From Cavia porcellus (lineage: Eukaryota; Chordata; Mammalia; Rodentia; Caviidae): a stretch of 64,000 bases of DNA. This document shows positions 33,819 through 44,559 of this stretch, one piece after another. Position numbers and translations under genes: made by a program. Each line of letters begins with the position of its first letter. Position 1 is the first letter of the stretch. Location of the stretch: positions 189,962,982-190,026,981 of the forward strand of contig NW_026947484.1 of the NCBI RefSeq assembly GCF_034190915.1, given 5' to 3'. Below the pieces are notes generated by a model. That model saw only the letters and a program-made list of their open reading frames with translations, had not been told where the DNA came from and searched no databases.

Positions 33819-33944
33819 TTAATATTGAGACTATGGAACTATAGTTCTATTTTCCTGTGATTGTTTCATCTGCTTTCACTATCTAGTGCTGACATCATAG
33901 AATGGAATGGGATGCATTTCTTCCCACCCATCACCCGCGTTAAC

Positions 33945-34140
33945 ACTTTTGGGACAGCTGGACTTGGTGACTCACACCTGCCATTCTAGTTCTCTGTGAG
34001 GCTCAGACAAGAAGATAGAAAGTGTGAGTCCAGCGCAGGCAATTTGGCTTCTTAGGAAAACCTTGTCTCAAAATAAAAATGAAGGGCTGGGAATGTAGGT
34101 AGCTCTGTGTGAAGGTCCTAGTTTCAATCCCCAGGATACT
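33945..34140 (+). mobile_element. B4-type composite SINE
   Basis: A B1-like left part ('gctggacttggtgactcacacctgcc...aaaaccttgtctcaaaataaa') joined to an ID-like part ('gggctgggaatgtagg...ggtcctagtttcaatccccagg'). Confidence 0.8.
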
Positions 34141-34142
34141 TA

Positions 34143-34162
34143 TGAGAGAGAGAGAGAGAGAA

Positions 34163-34217
<55 letters not shown>

Positions 34218-34262
34218 GAAGGAAGAGGAGGAGGAGGAGGAGGAGACAGGAGAGGGGAAGAC
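34143..34262 (+). repeat. (GA)n and (GGA)n microsatellite
   Basis: A long GA dinucleotide tract, then GGA trinucleotides, grown from the tail of the preceding SINE. Confidence 0.95.
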
Positions 34263-34604
34263 AGAAAAGAAAAAAATGCTCTGAACAGATATGATTTGCT
34301 TAAATGTTCAGTAGAATTCATGAAGGTGAAGATTGCTAGTAATTTATAGTTAATAGCTACAAATTTCTCTCCTAGATGTAGGTGACTATTTCTCCTTCGG
34401 TGTGTGTTGGTAGTTTGTGTCTTGCAAGGAATACTTTCCATTCATCTTATCACCATAAAGTTGTTCATAATGCCCCCTGCTACCTTTTTGTTATCTGGGA
34501 ACTCTATAGCAATGCCAGCTCCATAATTTTTCACACTGGAAATCTGCCTTTTCTTCCTTTTCCTGATTAATCTAAGGAGAGGTTTATCATTACTACAAAT
34601 TTAT

Positions 34605-34800
34605 GTTCAGTATTAGGGATTGACCCCACGGCTTCATCCATGTTAGGCGCACACTCCACCACTGAGCTGCATCGCTATCATTTTTAACTTTTTCGTTTTG
34701 AGACAGAGTCTTGCTTAGCTTCCCAGGCTGGCCTTGAGTTTGTGATTCTCCTGCTTCAGACTCCCAAGCACCTAGGATTACAGGGCTGTGCTGCTACAAG
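34605..34800 (-). mobile_element. B4-type composite SINE
   Basis: A reverse ID-like part ('agtattagggattgaccccacgg...ccaccactgagctgcatcgc'), then a reverse B1-like part ('gttttgagacagagtcttgcttagcttcccaggctggccttgag'). Confidence 0.8.
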
Positions 34801-34804
34801 CTTA

Positions 34805-35935
34805 CTCTCTTTTCAAAGAACCAGGTTTTGGTTTCATTGATTCTTTTAATTTTTCTATATTCTATTTCATTGATTTTTCATTTTGGTTTTTATTCTCACC
34901 TTTTTCAGCCTACCTGAGTTTCACTAAGTCCGCCTTTTCTAGTTTCTTAAAACAAAAGCTAAGATCGAGATCAGTTGACTGAGTTTTCCTTTGCTTCTTT
35001 TTTTTCTAATAGATTTATTCAGTGCCAGGCATTCCCCACGAATATGCCTTGAGGGCATCCCGCAAAACTGACATTGTGTTTTCATTTCCTTCTGTTCAAA
35101 ATATATTCTAATTTCATTTTTCCATTTCACTTTGATCTCTGGGTACTTGGTACTGTTATTTAATTCCAAACATATGGAGATTTTACAGAGATCTTTTTGT
35201 TTTGATTTATGATTTAATCCCAGTGTGATATGAGAAGATTCTTCAGGTGACTGAACTGTTTTAAGTGTGTTGAGGCTTGTTCTGGTCCAGGATATGGTCC
35301 CTATTGGTAAATGTGCCATAGCACTGAAAGAGGACATATATTTTGCTCTTGTTAGAAATGTTCCATAAGTATCAGTTGGGTCAAATAGCTTGATAGTGTT
35401 GGTCAAATCTTCTATCGTCATTTGATGTTTTAATTATTCTATCAATTTTTGAGGGAAGGTTATTGAAATTTCTAACAATAATGCATTTCATTTTTTTTAA
35501 TGAAGTGTCCTGTTGACACTTAGGCTTCTGTTAGGCACTTAGGCACTTGATTTTCATTAATAAATAACTTATTTCTAGTAATAGATTTTGCATCAAAATA
35601 TGGTTTTTGACATTAATATAACCACTATGGCTTTTCTTTCGATTAGTAGTAATCTTAGTACATTTGCCCTCTTCATTCACTTTTACTGTATTTATGTCTG
35701 TATATTTAAAGTATGTTTTTTCTTCTTACAGAGAGAATACTTTACTAGTTTCTGTAATCAGATTCACAGCAATCATTCCCTTTTAATTGGTGCATTTAGG
35801 CCTTTTACAGTTAATGTTCTTATAGATATGCTTAGGTTTAAATCTATCATCTGTTTCCTATTTCATCCAGCTGTTCTTTTTTCCTTTTGCCCTCACCTTC
35901 TTTTAATTAATTATTTTATGATCCCGTAGTTCTTC
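34805..35935 (-). mobile_element. L1 ORF2-region relic, reverse strand
   Basis: Read in reverse this is an L1 ORF2 5' region. The plus strand shows familiar antisense strings such as 'tctagtttcttaaaacaaaagct', 'gatctttttgttttgatttatgatttaatccc' and 'ttttaattggtgcatttaggcc'. An open frame survives at 34,939-35,421. Confidence 0.8.
34939..35421 (-). pseudogene. L1 ORF2 endonuclease-region fragment
   Basis: A 160-codon open stretch with recognisable similarity to the segment of L1 ORF2 just after the endonuclease core: LFDPTDTYGTF, then ISWTRTSLN and LGLNHKSKQKDLCKI, followed by a basic region. Catalytic endonuclease residues lie upstream in the protein and reverse transcriptase lies downstream; neither is carried here. 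The frame ends at a stop with no downstream continuation, so this is a relic that by chance or moderate age has kept one frame. Not a host gene. Confidence 0.7.
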
Positions 35936-35984
35936 TCATCCAAGGGTTCTTTCACTGAATTTGGATGAAAATCACAAAACTGAC

Positions 35985-36345
35985 ATGTCCCCCAATAGAT
36001 GGTCCTATGAGATCCCTCAAGAGCAGGGAACCCTAATGCGGAGAACCACTCACACTGCATCAAAGCTCGGGGAGTCTAAGCACAGCGGGGGACATAACCA
36101 CTTGTCCTGCACAGGCACACGGTAGGATATAATTATGTAACCATGACTTAGCACAGGTAAACACACATGCACTGGGTACAGCACCAGTGGTACATGTAAG
36201 GATGTAAATATGAGATAATCTATGTAAGAATTGTGCAATAACGATGCAGGCAGCTCTCGTGCTCTTGTGCCCTCCTCTGCTCGTGCTGCCTGCTGTTGTT
36301 GCTGAGTCTTGCACACACACATTCTTTCGCCTTGTCACCTGCCCT
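35985..36345 (+). mobile_element. Possible class-II ERV-like LTR
   Basis: 'tgtcccccaatagatgg...' through 'gcaataacgatgcagg' and a CTCGTGCTCTTGTGCCC / CTGCTCGTGCTGCC R-like region ending about 'ccctcaaca' has the look of a betaretroviral LTR. No target duplication or strong TATA was found, so this is weak. Confidence 0.3.
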
Positions 36346-37018
36346 CAACAGTTTCCCATGGGTTCCCTGAGTGGGCTGACACCTGCTTGCTGTGGGAGAA
36401 GGAACTTCTGCATCAACTTTCACCACACGAAGGTATGTGGAGACACATTAGTGAGAGGCAGAGGCAGATTTATCAGGCTGAGTAAGAAGCCAGAGAAAAT
36501 AGGGAACAGGCTTTGGATAAGGAAAGTACAGCGCTAATAATCGGAGCAGCCAGTTAACAAAAGAATGGGATTCATTTTCATGACTTCTCCATGGTGGGGT
36601 AGGAGCTGATAATTTTTCATTGGGTCTTAAAAGTGGCCTCACGTTTTAGGGGGTTGCCTTCTAGTTTAGGATATACATTTCATGGTCATTTTTAGCCCTG
36701 GAAACATCCTGGCTTCTCCCTTTCCGTCACAGCACTCCTGCGGCTTACACTCTTAGTAAGGGATGTCTCTCCATCTTTAGTGGGTAAGGTAAAGGATTCA
36801 GGCCTCAGGATCGTGTCTCCTGTCCTTGAGGCTAACCGTCCTGTTCACTATTAATCACCTTTGTTGATTTATAAACTATACCTGTTTATTATAATTCTCT
36901 GGGGTTTTATAATATTAGTTGATCACACTCTATCCTAAAGTGACAGCATACTACTCTTCTTAAATAGGCCAAGAACTCTACAATCCTATACTTCTGTACT
37001 CTCCACATTTGTGCTGTA
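36346..37018. other. Unique sequence
   Basis: Nothing firmly recognised. Confidence 0.35.
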
Positions 37019-37351
37019 TGTTAGAGTATTCTGGGGCAATAGAGAAGCAAAAGTACAAAATGCACAGGTTTATTGAGATGGGGACGTGGAAAGGAGCACA
37101 CAACCCACGGTGGCTGGGCTGTCTCCTTTGACTGGAATATGGGGTGTGGGGTATACGTAACCTTTGACCAGGGGTTGCACCTAGGGCAGGCATTGATGAC
37201 GTGGGAGGAGCTGATTGGAATTTTCTTTGCATTGAGAAAGGAAAAAGGAAGTTATAATAGGGAAGGAGGAAGTGACCTCAGAGTAAACATCCCCATTTGG
37301 CCTTCCACCCCCATAATGTTCTGTAATTTATTCTAGGGCAAAACTCTTTCA
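37019..37351 (-). mobile_element. Solo LTR, local family copy 1
   Basis: On the minus strand it begins TGAAAGAGTTTTGCCCTAGA and has CCAATCAGCTCCTCCC, then an AATAAA (reverse of 37,069-37,074). It is flanked by CTGTA (37,014-37,018) and CTATA (37,352-37,356), a 5 bp duplication with one mismatch. Shares 'tgatgacgtgggaggagctgattgg' type sequence with the copy at 46,068. Confidence 0.8.
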
Positions 37352-37397
37352 CTATATACTTGTACATATGCATAAATCCCATGTTACTGCAAGTATT

Positions 37398-37498
37398 GTT
37401 TTGTTTTGTTTTGTTTTTTATCGGTACCAGGGATCGAACTTACAACTGCCTGCCTGCAAGGCAAGTGCTTATGCCACTGAGCTAAATCCCCAACCCCG
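37398..37498 (-). mobile_element. ID-type SINE with (TTTTG)n tail
   Basis: Reverse ID with tail GTTTTGTTTTGTTTT. It is flanked by perfect 12 bp repeats ACTGCAAGTATT at 37,386-37,397 and 37,499-37,510. Confidence 0.93.
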
Positions 37499-37510
37499 AC
37501 TGCAAGTATT

Positions 37511-38060
37511 CTTATGTTAACATTAAATTACCTTTAAGAGAATTTCAAGTAATATGAAAAATCTTATATATTCACTATGGCGTTACCATTGCTAGTACTT
37601 TTTATTATTTTCTGTATATTTATAATTCTGTTATCTTTCTTCTGTCTGGTCAGTTTCCTTTAGCATTTCTTTGTCAAGTATGTTAATTGTGTATTCTTTC
37701 AGCTTTATATGGTAAAAATGTCTTTCTTTTTTTGTCCTGTTTTGAGTAATATTTTTGATGAGTATAATATTCAGGGTTGAGGCTTTTTATCTTTTAGGTG
37801 CATCAAAGATAGTGCTCTACTGTGCTGTCCCTAAAGAGAAATCTGCTGTTACTCTCATCTTTGTTTCTTTGCACATGTAGGGGGTTTTGGTTGTTGTTGT
37901 TGTCTAAAACTTTGCTTTATCAATAGTTTTGAGCAACTAGAATATTTTATAACTTGATGTTGTCTTCTTCATGTTTCTTGTTTTTGGGTTCATTGAGCTT
38001 CTTACATAAGTAATTTTATATTCATCATCATTTGTAGTGTAAGATATCTATCTTTAAATT
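37511..38060 (-). mobile_element. Old L1 fragment, reverse strand
   Basis: 'attctttcagctttatatggtaaaaatgtc', 'ctgctgttactctcatctttgtttctttg', 'cttcttcatgtttcttgtttttgggttcattgagcttctt' are antisense-L1 strings seen in old mammalian L1s. Confidence 0.75.
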
Positions 38061-38067
38061 TTATTGA

Positions 38068-38150
38068 GATGGATTGGGATTGTAGCTCAGTAGCAGAACA
38101 CTTGCCTAGCATATGCAGAGTCCTGTGTTCAATCTTGAGCACTTAAAAAA
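38068..38150 (+). mobile_element. Diverged ID-type SINE
   Basis: 'ggattgggattgtagctcagtagcagaacacttgcctagcatatgcagagtcctgtgttcaatc' is an older, more general rodent ID form with TAGCTCAGTAGC. Confidence 0.8.
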
Positions 38151-38264
38151 TAATATTATTGACACTTACTTATGGCTCAGCATGTGGCCTGTCTCAGTGA
38201 CTTGAGAAAAGGAAGGATTCTACAGTCAGGGTTATCAAAATGCTTGAACCTCGTTCAACTCTTT

Positions 38265-38950
38265 AAATGACTGGAATTCATTGTGCAGTCCAGGCTGCCC
38301 CAAACTTGCAGTGGCTCTCCTGCCTCAGCCTTGCCAGTGCTGGTGTTGGGGCACAATTACATTGTAAGAACACACTTATAAAATAGCAAACTTGCAGGTA
38401 TTTCCTGATACAAATTAGAGAGCAATTAGAGGTCTCTAGCCAAGTTTCTACTTCTTCTGCTGAGTTCAATTGACCTTAACAGTGTCTAAAGCCCCGCTGC
38501 ACACCTCTGATGAGCCCTGAGTCAGAGTAATTGTCTATACCTTAAGACACATCGGGCTAGTTAAGGACACTTTTAACTATGCTCACTTTTAACTATGCTA
38601 AGGGCCTCCTCCCCTTGTTCCTGGAATGTTTCTATATTATGATAAACAATTCCTTTTGTTTTTTCAACACATCTGTTTAAACCTAGCCTACCTGTCTATA
38701 TGACTCAATGCCTGTAACCAGTTATGTAACTTTTTGTCACTGCTTTATGCTTCCCACTTCTAAATGTTATATAAGCCAAACTCTGTAAACTCAGGGCTGT
38801 TGCCTTTGGGAATGATCCAGCAACCATCCACCAGCATAAAGATTAAATGCTGCCTTCTTTTCTCCTTGGTGCAAAAATATTCTTTTCTATTTGACTTGGG
38901 AATTTTCCTGCAATACCAGGATTACAGGCATGTGCACCATGTCCAGAAAT
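38265..38950 (-). mobile_element. B1 SINE split by an LTR
   Basis: The left half (38,276-38,343, 'ttcattgtgcagtccaggctgcc...ctcctgcctcagccttgccagtgctgg') continues in the right half (38,913-38,950, 'ccaggattacaggcatgtgcaccatgtcc'). The two halves join into one reverse B1 when 38,344-38,912 is removed. Confidence 0.8.
38344..38912 (+). mobile_element. Solo LTR (about 570 bp) inside a B1
   Basis: Begins TGTTGGGGCACAATT and ends TTTTCCTGCA. It has a TATA-type box TTATATAAG at about 38,767-38,775, an ATTAAA polyadenylation-type signal at about 38,842-38,847 and a 17 bp tandem duplication (TCACTTTTAACTATGCT-like, 38,567-38,600) in U3. It sits exactly within a B1. A clear target duplication was not found. 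Confidence 0.75.
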
Positions 38951-38984
38951 TCTGCTATTTTGCTTTATTAAGTCTATCAAGAGT

Positions 38985-39120
38985 ATAAAAATTATGGCTA
39001 TAAATTTGTCTGTTTTTCCACTTAGTCTTGTCAGTTTCTACTTCATATATTTTGAAGCTGGCTTGTCACACATTTTCACATTTATCATGTTTTGTTCTCC
39101 TCATGAATTAGGCCCACTTT

Positions 39121-39151
<31 letters not shown>

Positions 39152-39600
39152 GTCTTTTTCATTGTTATCGGTACCAGGGATCGAACTCATGACCACCTGC
39201 TTGCAAGGCAGGTGCTTATGCCACTGAGCTAAATCCCCAGCCCCAGGCCCACTTTTCTTATGAAGTTCACTTGTCTTCAATACTTCTGTGTTATCACATA
39301 TTAATGTAGGTACTCTCGCTCTTTTGTGATTAGTGCTTTTGTGTATCTTATTTTGCTACTTTCAAATCCTATCTTTTTGTTTTATGGATAACAAGCAATT
39401 AGCACTTATTTTTTAACTAGCCTAAGAATTTCTTTTTATTGAAAAAAAAAAAAAGAACATTTACATTTAATATTACTTTTATATGAATGCTATTAGAATG
39501 GCCATTTTAAAATTTGCTTTCTCTTTATCTCATCTCATTCCTTTCTCTGTCTGTGGGGTTAATTGAGGTATTTTCAGTGTACTGAGCTTTTTTTTTCCCC
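38985..39600 (-). mobile_element. Old L1 fragment, reverse strand, with ID insert
   Basis: 'cttgtcagtttctacttcatatattttgaagctg' is a classic antisense L1 string. The element continues past the ID insertion to 'acatttacatttaatattac' and beyond. Confidence 0.75.
39125..39244 (-). mobile_element. ID-type SINE inside the L1 fragment
   Basis: Reverse ID with a T-run of about 27. It is flanked by perfect 15 bp repeats AGGCCCACTTTTCTT at 39,110-39,124 and 39,245-39,259. Confidence 0.94.
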
Positions 39601-39609
39601 CCAATATTT

Positions 39610-40165
39610 CATTATGAAAAATTTCAAATGTATCAAGAAACAAAAAGTTTTACAGTGAACAGCTATATAACTATTAACACATTTTTTCTACCAAAACAAA
39701 GAGGAACCTTGATCAGCGGACTTACCTTCCTTCTGGGGTGCCTTACCTATTGACTTAAACAGGGTAGAGGCAAATGTATTTAAAGCATTTCATTAATAGA
39801 AGTGTAATTCCCAGAACAGGGGAAGGAAAGTCTCCACTTTACACATTTTTCAGCCCTCAAGTGTGCGAGTGACAAGGACAATCTAGATGGCCCAGCATGG
39901 CAATGAGGGTAAGGCAGTGCCTCAATACTGTGTCATTCTGAAAAAGGAACTCGCTTTGTGGTGCCCAGGGAAGAGAGGAAGTCAGGAAAAACATTGGGAG
40001 AAGTCATAGACTTTCAGCCTCAAGGACAAGATGCCGGCAGGAGTCCACAAGCCAGTGCAAGGTGGATGTTAATGTAGCTACAAGAAGGGGAACAACTACC
40101 AGGGAAAGATTACTAAAAAGAACAAGGTTTCCGCGTGAGACAGTGACTTCACCATCGCTAGAGTA
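39610..40165. other. Mostly unique sequence
   Basis: 39,601-39,690 ('aatatttcattatgaaaaatttcaaatg...acagtgaacagctatataac') resembles an old L1 tail. The rest is unrecognised. Confidence 0.4.
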
Positions 40166-40169
40166 TGCA

Positions 40170-40265
40170 AGTATTCATTTACTTCAACAAATGTTTATTG
40201 ACCTTCAAGGCCCAGGCACTAGGCAAGGCACTGCAGACAGATTGGTGAGTAAAACAGAGGCTGTT
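40170..40265 (+). mobile_element. L2/MIR-like tail fragment
   Basis: 'gtattcatttacttcaacaaatgtttattgacc...cccaggcactaggcaaggcactgc' matches the shared ancient repeat tail. Confidence 0.6.
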
Positions 40266-40649
40266 GTTCCCCTGGGGAAGGTAAATAATTACTAAACAAT
40301 CTCATAAATAAACATGTAACTATTCCTAGTGGATCATGCAGGAGATTGACGCCAGCACCAACTGGAGAATAGTGATATAAGAATGATATAGGACCTTTCA
40401 ACAACCCAAATAATATATGGGAAATATAACTCCCAACCTGCTAGCCTGCTACATGTCTGATACGCCAAGTTCCTGTTCTCTAAAATCAAAGAATGAATTC
40501 TAGGAAGAATGGAGATTAAGAGCAGGCAATATTTATTTGGGAAAAGAAAGCTTCTGCCCAAGTGAAACAGAAGGGATCCCAAGTGGGTTACTGGGGACAG
40601 GGAATTTTACAGAGCAAAACTATGAGGTGAGACGAGTCTAATGTGAGAC
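40266..40649. other. Unique sequence
   Basis: Nothing recognised. Confidence 0.35.
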
Positions 40650-40654
40650 AAAAC

Positions 40655-40964
40655 TGAAAGAGTTTTCAGCATAGTTAGAAGACAAAATATAAAGTAAAGT
40701 GGCCTTTATTTTAAAGATGAGGAGAGAAACTCCATGACCGCTGGAGCCTGGCTTTCTCTGCTGGACACGTGGTATGGGGGCGCATACATATGGCTCTGGT
40801 CTGGGGTGGTACCTAAGGGGCATTACTGATGCACAAGTAGCCGATTGGAACTCATTTCTCCCCACAGGTAAAATGCCTAGGGGTGGGGAAGATGATCTCA
40901 TGATAGATCCCCTTGTTCTGCCTCTCAGCTTCCCAGCACTAGAGTCCAGGGCAAAATCCTTTCA
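40655..40964 (-). mobile_element. Solo LTR, local family copy 2
   Basis: Minus-strand LTR with matching ends TGAAAG…CTTTCA and perfect 5 bp flanks AAAAC (40,650-40,654 and 40,965-40,969). The AATAAA signal is read from 'cctttatttt'. Closest to copy 4: both share 'tctggctttctctgc…acacgtggt' and 'ctggtctggggtggt'. Confidence 0.88.
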
Positions 40965-41233
40965 AAAACTACAGTCAATTAATAAGAGTACAAGTATAGT
41001 CACGTGGGTGACATTGATCCAATAGGAAATCACAAGGTGGGTGTGAGGTGGGACAAAACTATGGTCGACCAATAAGATTACAAGTATAATGTTGTAATCT
41101 TAGGTAATGTTGATTAAATGGGGATCAAACAGGGAAGCTAGTTATGATAGCAAGTGTTACATAGATAAATAGGGATTTTTCCTGGAAAGAAGGTTTTGGT
41201 CCTCCCACCCAAGATGATTGATGCCCATTTTCT

Positions 41234-41351
41234 TTTCTTTTATTTTCTTTTATTTTTTTTCTCTTTCGTTTTTATCGGTACCAGGGATCAAACTCACGAC
41301 TGCCTGCTTGCAAGGCAGGCGCTTATGCCGCTGAGCTAAATCCCCAGCCCC
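41234..41351 (-). mobile_element. ID-type SINE with target-site duplication
   Basis: Reverse ID, near-consensus body, tail rich in TTTTATTTTC. Perfect 15 bp flanks TGATGCCCATTTTCT at 41,219-41,233 and 41,352-41,366. Confidence 0.94.
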
Positions 41352-41369
41352 TGATGCCCATTTTCTACT

Positions 41370-42060
41370 CAACCACTGTTGTGCATTCCTAGGGTATGTG
41401 GGTGTAGTCATTTTCTTTATTCTGAAGCCCCTAACCCTCAGCCTGAGCCTCCAGCGACAGTTATCTTTTGCACAGACTTCTACCAATGGCCAAGCCCTGT
41501 CCTGACTGCCTAGAATATTTCTAAATAACTTAGCTGTCTATATTGTTAGGAATAAATGTCTTCTAACTCTGAGACTACACAACAAATCAGCGAATCATAC
41601 AATGGAAGGAGGCCAGTGGATGGGTCAGCTCCCCTCGAGCTCCCCTTCAACTGCCCTGGAAACCTGACAAGTGTGCGGAGGTCCCTCCTCTTTGCAACGC
41701 CCCCTCCCCCTCCTGGCCCCACCCTCTTCCTGCTAGGGTTGCAGTTCAGCTCAGCTGGGCCTCTTAGCCAATTAACACTCTTAGCATCTGAAAAGCTCAA
41801 ATCAGCTCCTCCGAGGTGTGAGAGATCAGAGTAATTAAGGCCTCTTTCTAATGCAAATCTAACCAGAAATGGAATGTTTGCCTCCTTGGGAAATAGGGTC
41901 CCCAGTCCTGCAAAAGCTGTGGAAATTCAACCTGGGAAAAGGTGGTTGGTGATGGCTTCAAGAAGTAGAAGCCGATTTGCTTGGATGTTCTTCAGAAATA
42001 ATTGATTCAATTAAATCAAACAACTTCACATGCAACGGATGTGCTCTTCTTTAAAGGTAA
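41370..42060. promoter_or_regulatory. Unique block, weak candidate regulatory element
   Basis: 41,755-42,030 has TAAT cores ('gccaattaacactcttagc', 'gagtaattaaggcctctttctaatgcaaatc', 'aataattgattcaattaaatc'), including an octamer-like ATGCAAAT. Composition-based only. Confidence 0.25.
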
Positions 42061-42099
42061 ATCAAATTCCAATTCTCCCGTCATCTCTGATGCACGTAC

Positions 42100-42320
42100 A
42101 GTAAAATCCAAACCGCTCTCCAAGCTCAACTCCTAAGACCAGTGCAACCGTGCCCCTCCTCTCTCCACCGACTCTCAGGGCCCTTTATGAAGTACTTGTC
42201 ACACTTTGTAATTATTTTATTTACTGGCTGGCCTTCCCACATCATTAAGTAAATACATCCCCGTCCTGTTCACCCTGGAGCACAATATATAAAGTTGTCC
42301 AAGTGAAAAACAGCTCGTCT
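42100..42320 (+). mobile_element. L2 fragment
   Basis: 'agtaaaatccaaaccgctctccaagctc' then 'gtacttgtcacactttgtaattattttatttactgg' follows the L2 3' region. Confidence 0.55.
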
Positions 42321-42960
42321 GCGAATCAGCACTTGCAATTTGGAACGTGCCCTAGAGCCATTCACAGTAGGGCTCATATTCAAAACTACCGTGTTCCCTT
42401 CAACGCCATCTCTCCCTTCTCTGCCTTTCCTGTCAAGGGTCAGTGACAAAGGACCAGCTGTCACAGACCTGTGCGGGGTCCAGAGTCCACTCCTCTGCAG
42501 CATGGCTAACTAACTGCTTACCTCTTGGAGATGCCCCTCGGGCTCTTCAGTACTTCTCCTATTTGACAGTTTGTAAGTCAGATAGTCACAAATTTCCCTC
42601 TCAGTGCAAACAAAGAAAATTCCTCCAGCCCCGGGAACACACGGAGGGAATGACTTTTTATTTAACTAAAGTGTTGACTCTTTCTGGTCCTTGCAGTTGT
42701 AACGCTCCTTCCCAAATGTTGGGGGCCTATTCCTGTCTCAGTCATTGGTCTGTCTGAAGAAAGTGGGCGGTGCCTCGCATTCACTTTTTGGTCCAAGAGC
42801 AGAAATGTTTTGAATAAATGGATTCTCTAAAGCTGTCCACAGAGACGAATGAGGGTGGCACTGTCACCCAAGAGTCTTGGGGCTCCAAAATAGAAATGGG
42901 GAACCCTGACTCACCCCACGCATGGTCAGGCTGCAGGTTCACTGATTCCCATCACAGAAA
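42321..42960. other. Unique sequence
   Basis: Nothing recognised. Confidence 0.35.
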
Positions 42961-42975
42961 AGGGAATTTTCAGGA

Positions 42976-43465
42976 TGCATCAGTAAGAGAAACAAAGGAA
43001 TTTATTAGGCAGAATTTTTAAAGCACGCACTCAAAAAACAAGGGGGAGAGAGAGGCAGGAAAGAGAGGTGCTTATACCCTCAGAGCTGGGTATATTTCTA
43101 GAGGGTCTGGGAGTGGAAATCTGCAGAAGTTTGAATCTATGGAAGGTGGATGTACAATTTACAGAAGAAAAGCAACAATTCTTTCTGAAGGGGAAGGGTG
43201 ATGGTTCATCAGTGATAGATCTGCAGACCATTCATAAGGAAAAGCCCATTTTACAGGTGAAAAGAGGTGACCTATTAACAGATGAAAACAGGTGAAGGGG
43301 GCTGGTCCAGTCACACATATAGGTAACAGGGAAATTCCCAGACTCATGTACAAGTAAAAGCGGATGACCCAGGCCATTTATAGGTAAAAGGGAATAGCTC
43401 AGGCTTATTGTCTCTTAAGGATCTTAGGAAGTTTTGACTGGGATTGTGTCCTAAACCTGCAGTTT
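42976..43465 (-). mobile_element. ERV-type LTR with repeated U3 units
   Basis: On the minus strand there is a TATA-type GGTATAAG (43,071-43,078), an AATAAA about 70 bp downstream (reverse of 43,001-43,006), and a U3 containing several diverged direct repeats. The plus-strand core of these is 'ttayaggtraaaRgggrt', seen near 43,250, 43,275, 43,317, 43,348 and 43,378. Ends are approximate. Confidence 0.6.
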
Positions 43466-43834
43466 TTATTAAAAATAAAATTTTTAAATTACATTTTTTT
43501 CTTGTTTCCTTTCTGTCCTATTTTCTGTACCCTGCCTCACCACAATAGGTGCAGAGGTGGATAAACCTAGATTCAGCCCTCGAGAAGGACAGAGAGTAGG
43601 AAGACAGAGGACCACTAGAAGTTCAATTCCAGGGAAATAGAGGAAGCAGGAAATGATGATCTTCTCATGTGAGTGATTCCACTCTGTTAAATCACACCCC
43701 AGAAGGAACACAAAGTAGGAGGCATACTGGGGTGCCTCTACAAAGAGAAAAGGCACCACAGCACGAAGCCACATTTCAGAGGAGGATGCACTGAAAGGAT
43801 AAGGGGACAGTGACAGTGGTGATAACTAAGGACA

Positions 43835-43940
43835 GCCACTCGCGGCTATGTGCTCGGCCAGCACCGTGTTAAGTGCTTTGTATACATTTACTATAGTTAA
43901 TCCTCATGACAACCTGGATGTGGAAATTTTCTCATTAAGA
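43835..43940 (+). mobile_element. MIR fragment
   Basis: 'gctcggccagcaccgtgttaagtgctttgtatacatttac...ttaatcctcatgacaacc' is the MIR central region. Confidence 0.75.
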
Positions 43941-44360
43941 AAACTGTTGATGGCAGCAGTATAAATGAGAGCCTGCAGCATCATTATAAGCAGACTTGAC
44001 CTTCCCTACAGAGTCCTGGGATGTGAGGGACAGGAAGCATTTAGGTAATGGTGGACATGGTCAGATTTGGGTCTTAGAGTGGGCTGCAGAAGGGGAAATC
44101 TTTAGAAACCTTCACTTTTGCTGCACCAGGATTCAAATTTACCCCGAGACTAATACAACCTGGTGTCCTTTCAGGAGATTCTGGTGTGGGTAGCCCTGCA
44201 AGGTCCAGTGCCCTACAATGGCCTTAAGAAGTTGACTGGACCCCAAGGTGGTGCAGAAGAGGTCAGTCACAATACTCTGTCTCAGAGCAAGCCGGGCCCC
44301 TCATTATTCAGAGGGGAGGCCCAGCAATGAGAAGGGACCCACTGGGGTCAGTGCGTGAAA
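43941..44360. other. Unique sequence
   Basis: Nothing recognised. Confidence 0.35.
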
Positions 44361-44364
44361 GAGG

Positions 44365-44438
44365 AAGTACTAGGAATCAAACTCATGGCTCCGTGTTTCC
44401 CAAGCAGGCACTGTGTCACCAAGCTATACACCTGACCT
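44365..44438 (-). mobile_element. Diverged ID-type SINE
   Basis: 'gtactaggaatcaaactcatggctcc...caagcaggcactgtgtcaccaagctatacacctgacc' is an old reverse ID. Confidence 0.7.
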
Positions 44439-44559
44439 ATCCTAAAAAACCCTTTGAAAATAGGCAATAATGCCTTCTCTGCGAGACACTTATTCTAGAA
44501 TTACAAAAAGTTGGAAGCAACATAAACTTTCAACAGTAGGGTGCCCTCTATGATGGTGC

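Noticed and set aside
34109..34294. RE/RR-rich frame
   Set aside because: It is a translation of (GA)n and (GGA)n repeats.
36050..36338. Minus-strand frames at about 36.05-36.34 kb
   Set aside because: They lie within a possible LTR and overlap one another in two frames, with no viral or host protein resemblance.
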